DNA from: Acidobacteriota bacterium
GTDB lineage: Bacteria > Acidobacteriota > Vicinamibacteria > Vicinamibacterales > CAVVIG01
Assembly: GCA_016195265.1 (NCBI GenBank)
Contig: JACPZW010000055.1
Location: forward strand, 62,001-126,000
Direction of reading: 5' to 3'
Length of the DNA stretch: 64,000 nucleotides
Below, one piece after another: positions 33,984 through 41,862 of this stretch. Position numbers and translations under genes: made by a program. How positions within the stretch are numbered: position 1 is the stretch's first letter; every line of letters begins with the position of its first letter. Below the pieces are notes generated by a model that saw nothing but the letters and a program-made list of their open reading frames with translations, was not told where the DNA came from and made no database searches.

Positions 33984-34816
33984 CTCCGACCACGCCGTCA
34001 CTCGAATCGTTGGCGGCACGTGCGAAAGACGGTGACCGGGAGGCGCTCGAGGCGCTGGTCGCTGCGATTCGTCACGACATCTACAATCTCGCCGTCCGGA
34101 TGCTGTGGCATCCGGCCGACGCCGAGGACGCGACGCAGGAGATTCTGTTGCGCATCGTGACCAAGCTCGCGACCTTCCGCGGGGACAGCGCCTTCCGCAC
34201 ATGGTCGTTCCGTGTGGCGACGAACCATTTGTTGAATGTGCGGCGCAGCCGTGCCGAACGCGAGGCGCTTACGTTCGAGCGATTCGGGACGGATCTCGAG
34301 ACGGGACTGAGCGATCCCCCAGCGGGGCCGGCCGACGATCCGCAGCAGGCGCTGCTCGTCGAGGAAGTGAAGCTGGGATGCACGACAGGGATGCTGCTGT
34401 GCCTGAGCCGCGAGGAACGTCTGGCGTACATCGTCGGCGATATTCTCGACTTACCGAGTGAGGAGGCTGCGCGCTCGCTCGGCATCCGGCCGCCGGCGTT
34501 TCGCAAGCGGTTGTCTCGCGCGCGCGATCGATTGCGCACCTTCATGCGCGCGCACTGCGGGCTCGTCAGTCCGGATGCGGCGTGCTCGTGCAGACGCCGG
34601 GTTGCGTCGGCGATTGCCCACGGACGTGTCGATCCCGATCGCCTGCTCTTTGCGGGCGTTTCCCGCGAAGACGCGGTTGCCACCACACGGGAGGTCGAAG
34701 CGCTGCACGATATCGCCGATCTCTTTCGTCGTCATCCTCGGTACTCGGCGCCTGATCGCCTCGTCGATGGAGTACGTCGCGTCCTCGATTCCGGCCGCTT
34801 TCGCGTGCTGAATTGA
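33980..34816 (+). CDS. RNA polymerase sigma-70 family factor with Cys-rich C-terminal extension
   Basis: A 278-residue sigma-70 family protein, GTG start (33980; GTG 33971 also in frame). Region 2 is DAEDATQEILLRIVTKLATFRGDSAFRTW, region 4 is LPSEEAARSLGIRPPAFRKRLSRARDRLRTF. The extension after residue ~195 contains CGLVSPDAACSCRRRV, a CG-x6-C-x-C pattern seen in some long ECF-like factors and probably metal-binding, followed by a helical domain. Coupled to the SRPBCC gene before it and to the DUF84 stub after it (TGATG). No anti-sigma gene is adjacent. Confidence 0.85.
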   Translation: MTPTTPSLESLAARAKDGDREALEALVAAIRHDIYNLAVRMLWHPADAEDATQEILLRIVTKLATFRGDSAFRTWSFRVATNHLLNVRRSRAEREALTFERFGTDLETGLSDPPAGPADDPQQALLVEEVKLGCTTGMLLCLSREERLAYIVGDILDLPSEEAARSLGIRPPAFRKRLSRARDRLRTFMRAHCGLVSPDAACSCRRRVASAIAHGRVDPDRLLFAGVSREDAVATTREVEALHDIADLFRRHPRYSAPDRLVDGVRRVLDSGRFRVLN

Positions 34817-35016
34817 TGCGACCTCGGCCCCTAATGCTGATCCTCGTCGGCTCCACGCGTCCGGCGAAAGTCGAAGCAGCCCGCGCGGCCCTCGAAGCCA
34901 TCGGGCAGGTCAACGCACACTTTCGCCAGGCCCAGATCGAGGGTGCCCCCACCGCCGTAGACGCTGAGTACCACCCAGCAGTCGGCTCTTTGGACTCGAA
35001 GCGGAGTACTCGGTAG
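34816..35016 (+). pseudogene. N-terminal fragment of DUF84/YjjX-like NTPase
   Basis: A 66-codon ORF whose first ~30 residues, LILVGSTRPAKVEAARAALEAIG, match the start of inosine/xanthosine triphosphatases (YjjX/DUF84; normally ~170-180 residues), house-cleaning enzymes for non-canonical nucleotides. The later part (EYHPAVGSLDSKRSTR) does not fit the family and the frame ends. ATG overlaps the sigma factor stop (TGATG), so the start is authentic. The next ~90 bases are open in another frame (FGLEAEYSVAHTRVSGEWIRGRKAFARR); I cannot identify that piece. This looks like another deletion scar. Confidence 0.55.
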
Positions 35017-35109
35017 CGCATACGAGGGTGAGCGGCGAGTGGATCCGCGGTCGCAAGGCGTTCGCGCGTCGCGAGTTCGATCACCAGGTCGGCACGTCGG
35101 GGGTGTGGC

Positions 35110-36618
35110 ATGGCGATGATGGTAATTGAGTCGATGAAGCGCGCTGGTGTTGCCGCGTTCGTCATCGCGGCGGTGGTGCACGCACAAGCTCCGCCAGCGC
35201 TGACGACAGTGCTTCAAGCCGGCTCGCCAGACGGAAAAATTGCGGCGGCGTCATTCAGAGACCTCGCAGCGGTATGGCGCGATGGCTACACGGCGATGTT
35301 CATCGACATGGCGAGGCTCATGCGCGCGCCTCGCGGGCGCCTCGACGAGTCGCGCGCGTCGTTCCCGGCTCCGGACGACGTGTCAGCGACTCTCGATGAT
35401 CCGACGGGCGCACCCAGCTCGGGCCGAATCGGCGCGATTGACGATCAACCGCGTGAAAGGGGCGCGCCTGCGAGACGCCGACTCCTGGCCTTCCTCGAGC
35501 AGCGCACAGGCCAACGATTTGGCGACAACCTCAATCAGTGGCGGCAGTGGATGTGGGCCTTGCCGTACGCGCCGCATCCCGACTATGCCGCGTTCAAAGG
35601 GCTGATCTATGGACAGATCGACCCGCGCATGCGCGAGTTTTTTCCGGCGGGTGTTCGTTCGTCCATTCGCCTGGATGAAATTGATTGGGGCGGCGTGGTC
35701 GTCAACGGGATTCCGCCGCTGCGGTACCCACGCGTGGTGCCGGCCGCAGCGGCCGGGTATCTGCATGACACGCACGTGGTGTTCGGGATCGATGTGAACG
35801 GGGAAGCGCGCGCGTATCCCAAGCGCATTCTCGCGTGGCACGAGATGGCGGTCGATCGTGTGGGAGGGCTCGATCTCACGATCGTGTATTGCACGCTCTG
35901 CGGCACGGTGATCCCGTTCGAAAGTCGCGCGGGCGATCGGACGTTCCGCTTCGGCACGAGCGGCCTTCTCTATCAATCGAACAAGCTGATGTTCGATGAG
36001 TACACCAACTCATTGTGGTCGACCTTCGAAGGGGAACCGGTTGTTGGGAGGCTGGTCGGCTCGGGCGTGAAACTCAGGACGCGTGCAGTCGTCACGACTA
36101 CGTGGAAAGAATGGCGGTCGGACCATCCCAACACGACGGTGCTCTCGTTGGACACGGGCTACCAGCGGGATTATGCCGAGGGCGCCGCGTATCGCGACTA
36201 CTTCGCCACTGATCGGTTGATGTTCCAGGTCTCAAGAACCGATGCCCGCCTGAGGAACAAGACGGAAGTCCTCGTCATGCAGGTGAGCGGCGGCCAAACA
36301 CCCGGCCGCACTCCGGTCGCCATCGACGCGGCCTTCCTGCGCAAACACCGTGTCTACAGTTTCGAGGTTGGGGAGGAGCGTTTTGTGGTCGTCACCAGCG
36401 AGCGCGGGGCGAACCGCGTCTACCGCGTCTCTCTGAGGTTTCCCGAACAACGCGCAGGCTCGAGCATTGTCGATACCGACGGACGGAGATGGCGCGTGAC
36501 CGAGTCCGATCTCGTATTGGAGTCTGCTCCGGAGACCCGTCTCGCGCGGGTCAGCGCGCAGCGCGCGTTTTGGTTCGGATGGTACGCGCAGTTCCCCGAC
36601 ACGATCCTGATCAAATGA
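35110..36618 (+). CDS. DUF3179 domain-containing secreted protein
   Basis: A 502-residue protein. The leader is MKRAGVAAFVIAAVVHAQ, so ATG 35134 may be the true start instead of 35110. The DUF3179 region runs from about 210 to 500: VVFGIDVNGEARAYPKRILAWHE, TIVYCTLCGTVIPFES, TSGLLYQSNKLMFDEYTNSLWSTFEGEPVVG. The C-x-x-C of YCTLCGT is the family hallmark and is presumably metal- or redox-active. The biochemical function of DUF3179 is not known to me. Upstream part (about 40-200) is helical and unlike DUF3179. Nothing is adjacent in the same operon. Confidence 0.85.
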   Translation: MAMMVIESMKRAGVAAFVIAAVVHAQAPPALTTVLQAGSPDGKIAAASFRDLAAVWRDGYTAMFIDMARLMRAPRGRLDESRASFPAPDDVSATLDDPTGAPSSGRIGAIDDQPRERGAPARRRLLAFLEQRTGQRFGDNLNQWRQWMWALPYAPHPDYAAFKGLIYGQIDPRMREFFPAGVRSSIRLDEIDWGGVVVNGIPPLRYPRVVPAAAAGYLHDTHVVFGIDVNGEARAYPKRILAWHEMAVDRVGGLDLTIVYCTLCGTVIPFESRAGDRTFRFGTSGLLYQSNKLMFDEYTNSLWSTFEGEPVVGRLVGSGVKLRTRAVVTTTWKEWRSDHPNTTVLSLDTGYQRDYAEGAAYRDYFATDRLMFQVSRTDARLRNKTEVLVMQVSGGQTPGRTPVAIDAAFLRKHRVYSFEVGEERFVVVTSERGANRVYRVSLRFPEQRAGSSIVDTDGRRWRVTESDLVLESAPETRLARVSAQRAFWFGWYAQFPDTILIK

Positions 36619-36719
36619 GCGATCACGTGAGCGTACTCGCTCCGACCGAGCGCGCGCTGGGAACTTTCGTCGTCGTGGACGTGTTGAAGCTCCTGTGAGG
36701 TTGAACTCGGCGCGGCGAA

Positions 36720-36779
36720 TCCCGCCGGCTTCCCGAGCATGACGCGAGGATTCACTTCGATTCGATCTGTGATCGTCAT
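36720..36779 (-). pseudogene. N-terminal stub of a DUF433 protein
   Basis: Twenty codons from ATG read MTITDRIEVNPRVMLGKPAG, an almost exact match to the start of DUF433 proteins (ITDRIEINPRVMxGKPVIRGTR), small DNA-binding antitoxin-like proteins of about 75 residues. After GKP the similarity ends and no toxin gene follows. It sits 18 bases past the CCA end of tRNA-Arg, a usual insertion site for toxin-antitoxin cassettes. I read it as the remains of such a cassette. Confidence 0.5.
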
Positions 36780-36796
36780 CGATACGTCGTCGAAGT

Positions 36797-36873
36797 TGGC
36801 GCGCCCGGCTGGACTCAAACCAGCGGCCCCGTGCTTAGAAGGCACGTGCTCTATTCACCTGAGCTACGGGCGC
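36797..36873 (-). tRNA. tRNA-Arg (anticodon TCT), CCA encoded
   Basis: Complete cloverleaf. Acceptor GCGCCCG/CGGGCGC, D-stem GCTC/GAGC, anticodon stem CGTGC/GCACG with loop CTTCTAA (anticodon TCT, reads AGA), 5-base variable loop, T-stem GCTGG/CCAGC, discriminator G, then CCA at 36799-36797. The T-loop is TTTGAGT with T instead of the near-universal C56. The D-loop is AGGTGAATA, in which position 19 appears to be A instead of G. The pair 19-56 would thus be A-U rather than G-C. All helices are intact, so it is probably functional. Confidence 0.93.
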
Positions 36874-36933
36874 GTGTCTCTATAGTACGTCGAACGCCGC
36901 ACCCCTAATGCACCCCCAGGATCGACGCAACTC

Positions 36934-36956
36934 GAAAAACCCGCCACTTCGGGCGG
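36934..36956 (-). terminator. Intrinsic terminator
   Basis: On the minus strand CCGCC-CGAAGT-GGCGG is followed by GTTTTTC: a 5-bp GC stem and five T. It lies ~25 bases beyond the tRNA remnant and ~140 bases beyond the RluA-type gene stop, and so could end that transcript before the intact tRNA-Arg. Confidence 0.6.
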
Positions 36957-36980
36957 AAACGCACGCGTTGAATGGAGGGG

Positions 36981-37023
36981 CCTTGCCTTAGAAGGCCGGT
37001 GCTTATCCCTGAGCTACGGGCGC
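36981..37023 (-). pseudogene. Decayed 5' part of tRNA-Arg (TCT)
   Basis: The first 15 bases GCGCCCGTAGCTCAG are identical to the intact tRNA-Arg 107 bases downstream. The D-arm is shortened (GGATAAGC), the anticodon region CCTTCTAAGG is still recognisable, but the anticodon stem cannot form 5 bp, and there is no T-arm or 3' acceptor strand. It is a tandem copy in decay or the leftover of an integration event; it cannot fold as a tRNA. The remaining bases of 36874-37097 outside this and the terminator hold nothing I recognise. Confidence 0.75.
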
Positions 37024-37097
37024 TCTCGTTAGGTAGAGAGGATCGTAGCAGGCTCCTCCGCGACGTAGGAGAACGCGAACTATTCGTTTCCGGCCGG

Positions 37098-37829
37098 CTA
37101 TCGCACGAAGTGCAGCCCGCAGCGCGTGAGCAATTCGGTGAAGTCCGGCGGGACGGGCGCCTCGATCGCGATCCGCTGGCCGGTCGCGGGATGCGTAAAC
37201 GCCGCGCGATGCGCGTGCAGCGCCTGGCGCGGAAACGCCCGCAGCGCAACGGCGAGCGACGGGTCCGCGATCTTTGACCAGTGCGGCTCGCCGTACGACG
37301 CATCGCCGACGATCGGCCAGCCGCGCGCGGCGAGGTGGACGCGAATCTGATGGCGACGGCCGGTCATCAGCCGGCAGCGAAGGAGGGACAGGCCCGCGTC
37401 TGGCGCCTCGACGGACGCGAGCCGCTCGAATCGCGTAGCGCAGGCCGTGCCGGTCTCCGCTGATGCGAGAACACGACGGCGATCCGTGCCGTCGAAGCTG
37501 AGCCGCAAATCGATCTCGCCGCGTTCATCGGAAACAACGCCGTACACGATCGCGAGATACGTCTTCTCGCTGCCCTCCGACCTCATCGTCTTTTGCATCG
37601 CCGCGTGTACGGGCGCGGTCTTCGCGACGAGGAGCAGCCCCGATGTCTCCTTGTCGAGGCGGCTGACGAGCGACGGCCGCTGCGGCGCCGGCCAGTCGCG
37701 CGCGCGCCACTGCAGCGCGTCGAGCATCGTGCCCGACGCGTTCCTGTAGGTCGGATGGACGACCACGCCCGCGGGCTTGTTCAGCGCGAGGAGACAATCA
37801 TCTTCATAGAGGACGTCCATCGCGACCAT
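37098..37829 (-). CDS. RluA family RNA pseudouridine synthase
   Basis: A 243-residue pseudouridine synthase (RluA/RluC/RluD/TruC clade, catalytic domain only, no S4 domain). It isomerises uridine in rRNA or tRNA. The catalytic Asp is in SRLDKETSGLLLVAK. The start of the domain is VLYEDDCLLALNKPAGVVVHP, and TGRRHQIRVHLAARGWPIVGDASYG is the conserved RNA-binding end. I chose ATG 37829 (MVAMDVLYEDD); ATG 37820 is an alternative. It lies 38 bases after the amidohydrolase stop on the same strand. A terminator is at 36934-36956. Confidence 0.88.
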   Translation of the reverse strand: MVAMDVLYEDDCLLALNKPAGVVVHPTYRNASGTMLDALQWRARDWPAPQRPSLVSRLDKETSGLLLVAKTAPVHAAMQKTMRSEGSEKTYLAIVYGVVSDERGEIDLRLSFDGTDRRRVLASAETGTACATRFERLASVEAPDAGLSLLRCRLMTGRRHQIRVHLAARGWPIVGDASYGEPHWSKIADPSLAVALRAFPRQALHAHRAAFTHPATGQRIAIEAPVPPDFTELLTRCGLHFVR

Positions 37830-37867
37830 CCGGCCGCCGTGGCCGCGCGAAGGCGCTGCTGCAGCAA

Positions 37868-39640
37868 TCACTGCGCGGCCGTGTACTGCACCTTGCCGCC
37901 GACGATCGTATAGAGCACGCGCGCCGATGGAATCTGATCTTCCGGCACTGTCATGATGTCCTTCGAGAAGACCGTGATGTCCGCGAGCTTGCCGGCGACG
38001 AGCGATCCCTTGATCCCTTCGTCGAAGCCGGCGAACGCGGCGCTGATCGTGTACGACCGCAGCGCCTCCATCCGGCTCATCCGCTGATCGGCATAGAACA
38101 CCGTTCCGTCCTTCAGCTTCCGCGAGACCGACGCGTAGAACGACGGAATCGGATCGATGTCCTCGACCGGCGCGTCGGTGCCGTTCGCGATCACGGCGCC
38201 GGACTTCATCAGCTTCTGCCAGACGTACGCGCCTTCCTCGGCGCGCTTCGGGCCGAGCCGCGCGAGTACGTACGGCGCGTCCGACGTGCAGTGGATGCCT
38301 TCCATCGACGCGATGACGCCGAGCCGGCCGAAGCGCGGGATGTCGGCGGCGCTCAGATGCTGCGCGTGCTCGATCCGCCAGCGGAGATCCTTGCTGTTCT
38401 TCTCGGGATGCTTCTTGAACGTGTCCTCGTAGATGTTCAGCGTCTCGCGGTTGCCACGATCGCCGATGGCGTGCACCGCGACCTGATAGTCGTACTTGAT
38501 CGACAGCTCGGCGGTCTGACGGATGTCGTCGAGCGTGTCGGTGTTCATACCGCTGGTGGACGGCAGGTCGGCGTACGGCTCGAGCATCCACGCGCCGCGC
38601 GAGCCGAGCGCGCCGTCGATCGCGCGTTTGATGGCGCGGACGCTGAAGCGCTTGTCGCCGTAGTTGATCGTCCGGTACTTCGGCATGTCCGCGGCGAGCT
38701 TGTCCGGCGTCTCGCGCAGCATCATCCACACGCGCAGCGGCAGCTTGCCCTCGTCTATGACCCGCTTCATCACGTCGATCGTTGACGGCGGGGAACCGGC
38801 GTCGTTCACCGTCGTGATCCCCTTGGCCAGGCTCTCGCGCGAGGCGAGCTCGATCACGGTCCGGAGATCGGCTTCGACCTGCGCGGGCGTGCGCATCGCG
38901 CGGTCGTGCGCGAGCGCTTCGCCGACGATGCCCTGCGCGCGCTCGTTGAAGAGGCCCGTCGCGTTGCCGTCCGCGTCGCGCAGGATCTTGCCCCCGGGCG
39001 GATCCGCCGTCGTCTTCGTCACCTCGGCCATCTTCATCGCGTACGCGTTCGCGAAGCCCGCGTGGCCGCTCGCGTGCGTCAGCCACACGGGATTGTTTGG
39101 CGAGGCTTTGCTGAGCGCCTCGTGCAGCGGGAAGCCCTCGACGTTGGGCGACGGGACCTCGGACCATTTCTCCTGGTGCCAACCGCGGCCGAGGATCCAC
39201 TCGCCGGGCTTCACCTTTTGCGCGGCCTCGGCGACCATGCGCACGATGTCGTTCCAGTCCTTCGCGGTGGAGAGCTTGAGGTTGCGCGCGGCTTCGCCGA
39301 CGCCGGTGAAGTGCGCGTGCGCGTCGATGAAGCCGGGCGTCGCGAGCGCGCCGTTGAGCTCAATCACGCGCGTCGCCGGACCGATGTACGGCTGGATGTC
39401 CTGATTCGATCCGAGTGCCGTGATCGTGTCGCCGGTCACCGCGATCGCCTGCGCGTCGGGACCGCGATCGTCGACGCTGACGATCTTCCCGCCGTGGAGC
39501 ACGAGGTCCGCAGCGCGCGAAGCGGGCCGCTGCAGCGGCGCGCGGCCCTGCTCGCGTATCGCGAGAAGGTGCGTGCCCATCACCCATGCGGCGGCGGTCG
39601 CTAACCCCGTGAACCTGATCGTCTGACTCATGTTCTTCAT
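37868..39640 (-). CDS. Amidohydrolase family protein (YtcJ/D-aminoacylase-like), secreted
   Basis: A 590-residue metal-dependent hydrolase of the amidohydrolase-3 (YtcJ) type, with signal peptide (MKNMSQTIRFTGLATAAAWVMG). Metal motif HxH is in TPGFIDAHAHFTG near residue 105. Later ligands are in RIEHAQHL and NGTDAPVEDIDP; AVHAIGDRGN is also conserved. The upstream open frame to 39685 is derived from the heptamer repeat and is not preferred; AGGG lies before ATG 39640. Such enzymes hydrolyse N-acyl or cyclic amide substrates; specificity unknown. The stop is followed by RluA after 38 bases. Confidence 0.87.
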   Translation of the reverse strand: MKNMSQTIRFTGLATAAAWVMGTHLLAIREQGRAPLQRPASRAADLVLHGGKIVSVDDRGPDAQAIAVTGDTITALGSNQDIQPYIGPATRVIELNGALATPGFIDAHAHFTGVGEAARNLKLSTAKDWNDIVRMVAEAAQKVKPGEWILGRGWHQEKWSEVPSPNVEGFPLHEALSKASPNNPVWLTHASGHAGFANAYAMKMAEVTKTTADPPGGKILRDADGNATGLFNERAQGIVGEALAHDRAMRTPAQVEADLRTVIELASRESLAKGITTVNDAGSPPSTIDVMKRVIDEGKLPLRVWMMLRETPDKLAADMPKYRTINYGDKRFSVRAIKRAIDGALGSRGAWMLEPYADLPSTSGMNTDTLDDIRQTAELSIKYDYQVAVHAIGDRGNRETLNIYEDTFKKHPEKNSKDLRWRIEHAQHLSAADIPRFGRLGVIASMEGIHCTSDAPYVLARLGPKRAEEGAYVWQKLMKSGAVIANGTDAPVEDIDPIPSFYASVSRKLKDGTVFYADQRMSRMEALRSYTISAAFAGFDEGIKGSLVAGKLADITVFSKDIMTVPEDQIPSARVLYTIVGGKVQYTAAQ

Positions 39641-39653
39641 GGTTGCCCTGCTA

Positions 39654-39691
39654 CACCAGCCACCAGCCACCAGCCCACCAGCCACCAGCCA
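39654..39691. repeat. Heptamer tandem repeat CCACCAG, array 1
   Basis: About five and a half copies of CCACCAG (with one extra C in the middle) between two minus-strand genes, ending directly at the stop codon of the FMN oxidase gene (39692-39694). A second array is at 61592-61626, also directly abutting a stop codon. Confidence 0.8.
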
Positions 39692-40957
39692 CTAGCCACG
39701 CCAGTCAGGCGTCGCGACATACGCTCTTGTGATATCAGCGACCGTGCGCGTGCCGCAGTTGCCCATCACGAGCTTCAGCTCGCCCTGCAGAATCTCGAGC
39801 ACGCGATCGACGCCCGCCTGACCGAATGCGCCGAGGCCCCACAGAAATGGCCGGCCGATGCCGACGGCTTTCGCGCCGAGCGCGAGCGCCTTGAAAACAT
39901 CGGTGCCGCGCCGCACGCCGCCGTCGACGAACACCGGAATCCGCCCGCCGACTTCCGTCACGACCTCGGGCAGCGCCTCGATCGTCGCGCGGCCGGTTTC
40001 CGTCGAGCGCCCGCCGTGGTTCGACACGAGAATCCCGTCGAAGCCGTGATCGACGGCGAGCCGCGCGTCCTCGCGCGTGTCGATGCCCTTGATGATGAGC
40101 TTGCCCGACCAAGCTTTGCGCAGTCGATCGACGAACGCCCAGTCCATCGCCGGATTCGAGCCGCGTCCACCGGGCATCGTGAGTGGCGCCGTCATCGGGC
40201 GAGGCCCGCCGCCGAGTCCGCCCTCATGGCACGCGTTGCACTGCGCGAGATCCTTCGGCCGCGTCCGGAGGTAGGCCTCGCTGTTGCGGCCGGTCGTGTT
40301 GTCGACCGTGAGCGCGACCACCGAACACCCCGCGGCTTCGACGCGGCGCAGCAGCGCCACGTTCGCGTCCCAGGACGGCGGCGCGTAGAGCTGATACCAG
40401 ACCGGCCGGCCGAGCGCCGCGTTGACGTCTTCGACGCCGGTCGATGTGGCCGTCGAGAGGAACTGCAGCGTCCCGCGCGCCTTCGCGGCGCGTGCGACGG
40501 CGAGCTCGCCGTCGGCAAAGAACGATTTCTCGCCGCCGGTCGGACACAGAAAGATCGGGCTGGCGTACGTCGTGCCGAACAGGTCGACGCGCATGTCCAC
40601 CTTCGTCGCGTCGCGCAGACGACGAGGCCGCAACTGCACGTGACGATATCCGTCCCGATTCGCACGCAGCGTGGCGTCATCGTCGACGCCGCTCGCCATG
40701 TACGCCCAGTGGCCCGGCAGGACCTTCCGATGGGCGGCTTCCTCGAAATCGAGCACGTTCAGCGCGTCCGCAGGGCTGGCGATGACGTCAGCTGCGGCCG
40801 GGATCTGCGCATCGAGCGGGCGCCGCTCGAGAAACGCCGCGACGCCGCCCAGCGCCGCGACGTATGGACTGGCCGCGAGGAACTTCAGGAACTCGCGCCG
40901 CGCCGTTTTCGCGAAGTGGCCGACCGTGGTCGGCCCCGGCCGGGAGTCTGGTTTCAT
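39692..40957 (-). CDS. FMN-dependent alpha-hydroxyacid oxidase with Tat-like signal and a CXXCH motif
   Basis: A 421-residue member of the glycolate/lactate oxidase family. The N-terminus has a Tat-like motif (TARREFLKFLAASPYVAALG). FMN and substrate motifs are PIFLCPTGGEKSF, LIIKGIDTREDARLAVDHGFDGILVSNHGGR with catalytic His, and VFVDGGVRRGTDVFKALALGAKAVGIGRPFLWG. Residues 240-244 read CNACH, a covalent haem-c binding motif, inside the variable loop-4 region. If haem is attached this is a periplasmic flavocytochrome c passing electrons from a hydroxy acid. ATG 40957; alone between the endonuclease-like gene and the repeat. Confidence 0.85.
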   Translation of the reverse strand: MKPDSRPGPTTVGHFAKTARREFLKFLAASPYVAALGGVAAFLERRPLDAQIPAAADVIASPADALNVLDFEEAAHRKVLPGHWAYMASGVDDDATLRANRDGYRHVQLRPRRLRDATKVDMRVDLFGTTYASPIFLCPTGGEKSFFADGELAVARAAKARGTLQFLSTATSTGVEDVNAALGRPVWYQLYAPPSWDANVALLRRVEAAGCSVVALTVDNTTGRNSEAYLRTRPKDLAQCNACHEGGLGGGPRPMTAPLTMPGGRGSNPAMDWAFVDRLRKAWSGKLIIKGIDTREDARLAVDHGFDGILVSNHGGRSTETGRATIEALPEVVTEVGGRIPVFVDGGVRRGTDVFKALALGAKAVGIGRPFLWGLGAFGQAGVDRVLEILQGELKLVMGNCGTRTVADITRAYVATPDWRG

Positions 40958-40984
40958 GCCGGCATTCTACCGCCGCGCGTCGCG

Positions 40985-41704
40985 TCAGGCGCGCGTGAAT
41001 GTGAGGTCCACCACCAGCGGGAGATGATCCGACGCGACCAGCGATCGCCGGTTGCGGTGGAAGCGCGCCTTCTCGATGGTCAAGTGGTGATCGAGATACA
41101 CGTGGTCGAGATGCAGCAGCGGCAACACCGCCGGATAGCCGCGCACGCGCGGCAGGTGCTCGGCCAGGTCGGTCAGGTGAAATTCCTTGAAGAGCGTGCG
41201 GGTCACCAGCCCGTGGTTCCAGTCGTTGAAGTCGCCCATGATGATGCGCTGGCCGGACACGTCCATCGCTTTCAACAGACGTTCGTCGATGAGCCGCGCC
41301 TGCGCGCGCCGCTCGCGCGCGGCCGTGCCGAGGTGGACGTTGAAGACGTGCAGCAGGCGTTCGCCGACACGGATGTCCGTGCGCAGCGCGCCTCGCGGCC
41401 GGCGTCCCGCGACGCTCAGGTCGATGTGCTGCGCCCGCTCGATGGGCCAGCGGCTCAGCGTCACGTTGGCGAACGGCGTCCGGCGCAGCGTCCGCGTGTC
41501 GCCGACCGTGTAGGCGCACCCGAGCTGCTCGGCCAGGTAGCCGGCCTGATAGTCCTGGAGGGACCGGCCCGGCCGATTGACCACTTCCTGCAGGGCGATG
41601 ATGTCCGCGTCGATTTCGCGCAGGACGCCGAGGATTCGCTCGATCCGCACGCGGCCGTCCAGGCCCCGGCCCTTGTGGATGTTATAGGTGGCAATCCGCA
41701 ACAT
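40985..41704 (-). CDS. Endonuclease/exonuclease/phosphatase family protein
   Basis: A 239-residue EEP-fold hydrolase. The motif order LRIATYNIHKGRG, ADIIALQEV (catalytic Glu), VFNVHLGT, IIMGDFNDWN and ASDHLPLVVDL (Asp-His) matches the family, which cleaves phosphodiester or phosphomonoester bonds in nucleic acids or lipids. I chose ATG 41704 (MLRIATYNIHKG) because homology starts there; an open frame reaches 41746. No signal peptide, probably cytoplasmic. 27 bp upstream of the hydroxyacid oxidase in transcription order. Confidence 0.87.
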   Translation of the reverse strand: MLRIATYNIHKGRGLDGRVRIERILGVLREIDADIIALQEVVNRPGRSLQDYQAGYLAEQLGCAYTVGDTRTLRRTPFANVTLSRWPIERAQHIDLSVAGRRPRGALRTDIRVGERLLHVFNVHLGTAARERRAQARLIDERLLKAMDVSGQRIIMGDFNDWNHGLVTRTLFKEFHLTDLAEHLPRVRGYPAVLPLLHLDHVYLDHHLTIEKARFHRNRRSLVASDHLPLVVDLTFTRA

Positions 41705-41862
41705 GAGCACCTTGGGAACGCCGACTGACCGATCGTAGTCCGGCACGGCGCGCCGAATCGTCCCTATCCCGTCGCGGTGCGCGCGCTGGCCACGCCCTCA
41801 GGACACGCCGAAAGACAAATGGCTCGGGCAGTACGCGCTGCGAACCCTGATCACGGCGTGGC

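Noticed and set aside
36981-37023. Second functional tRNA-Arg
   Set aside because: No T-arm, no 3' acceptor strand and a broken anticodon stem.
39641-39685. Upstream start of the YtcJ-like amidohydrolase at 39685
   Set aside because: The extension is translated heptamer repeat; the signal peptide begins at ATG 39640 with a ribosome site.
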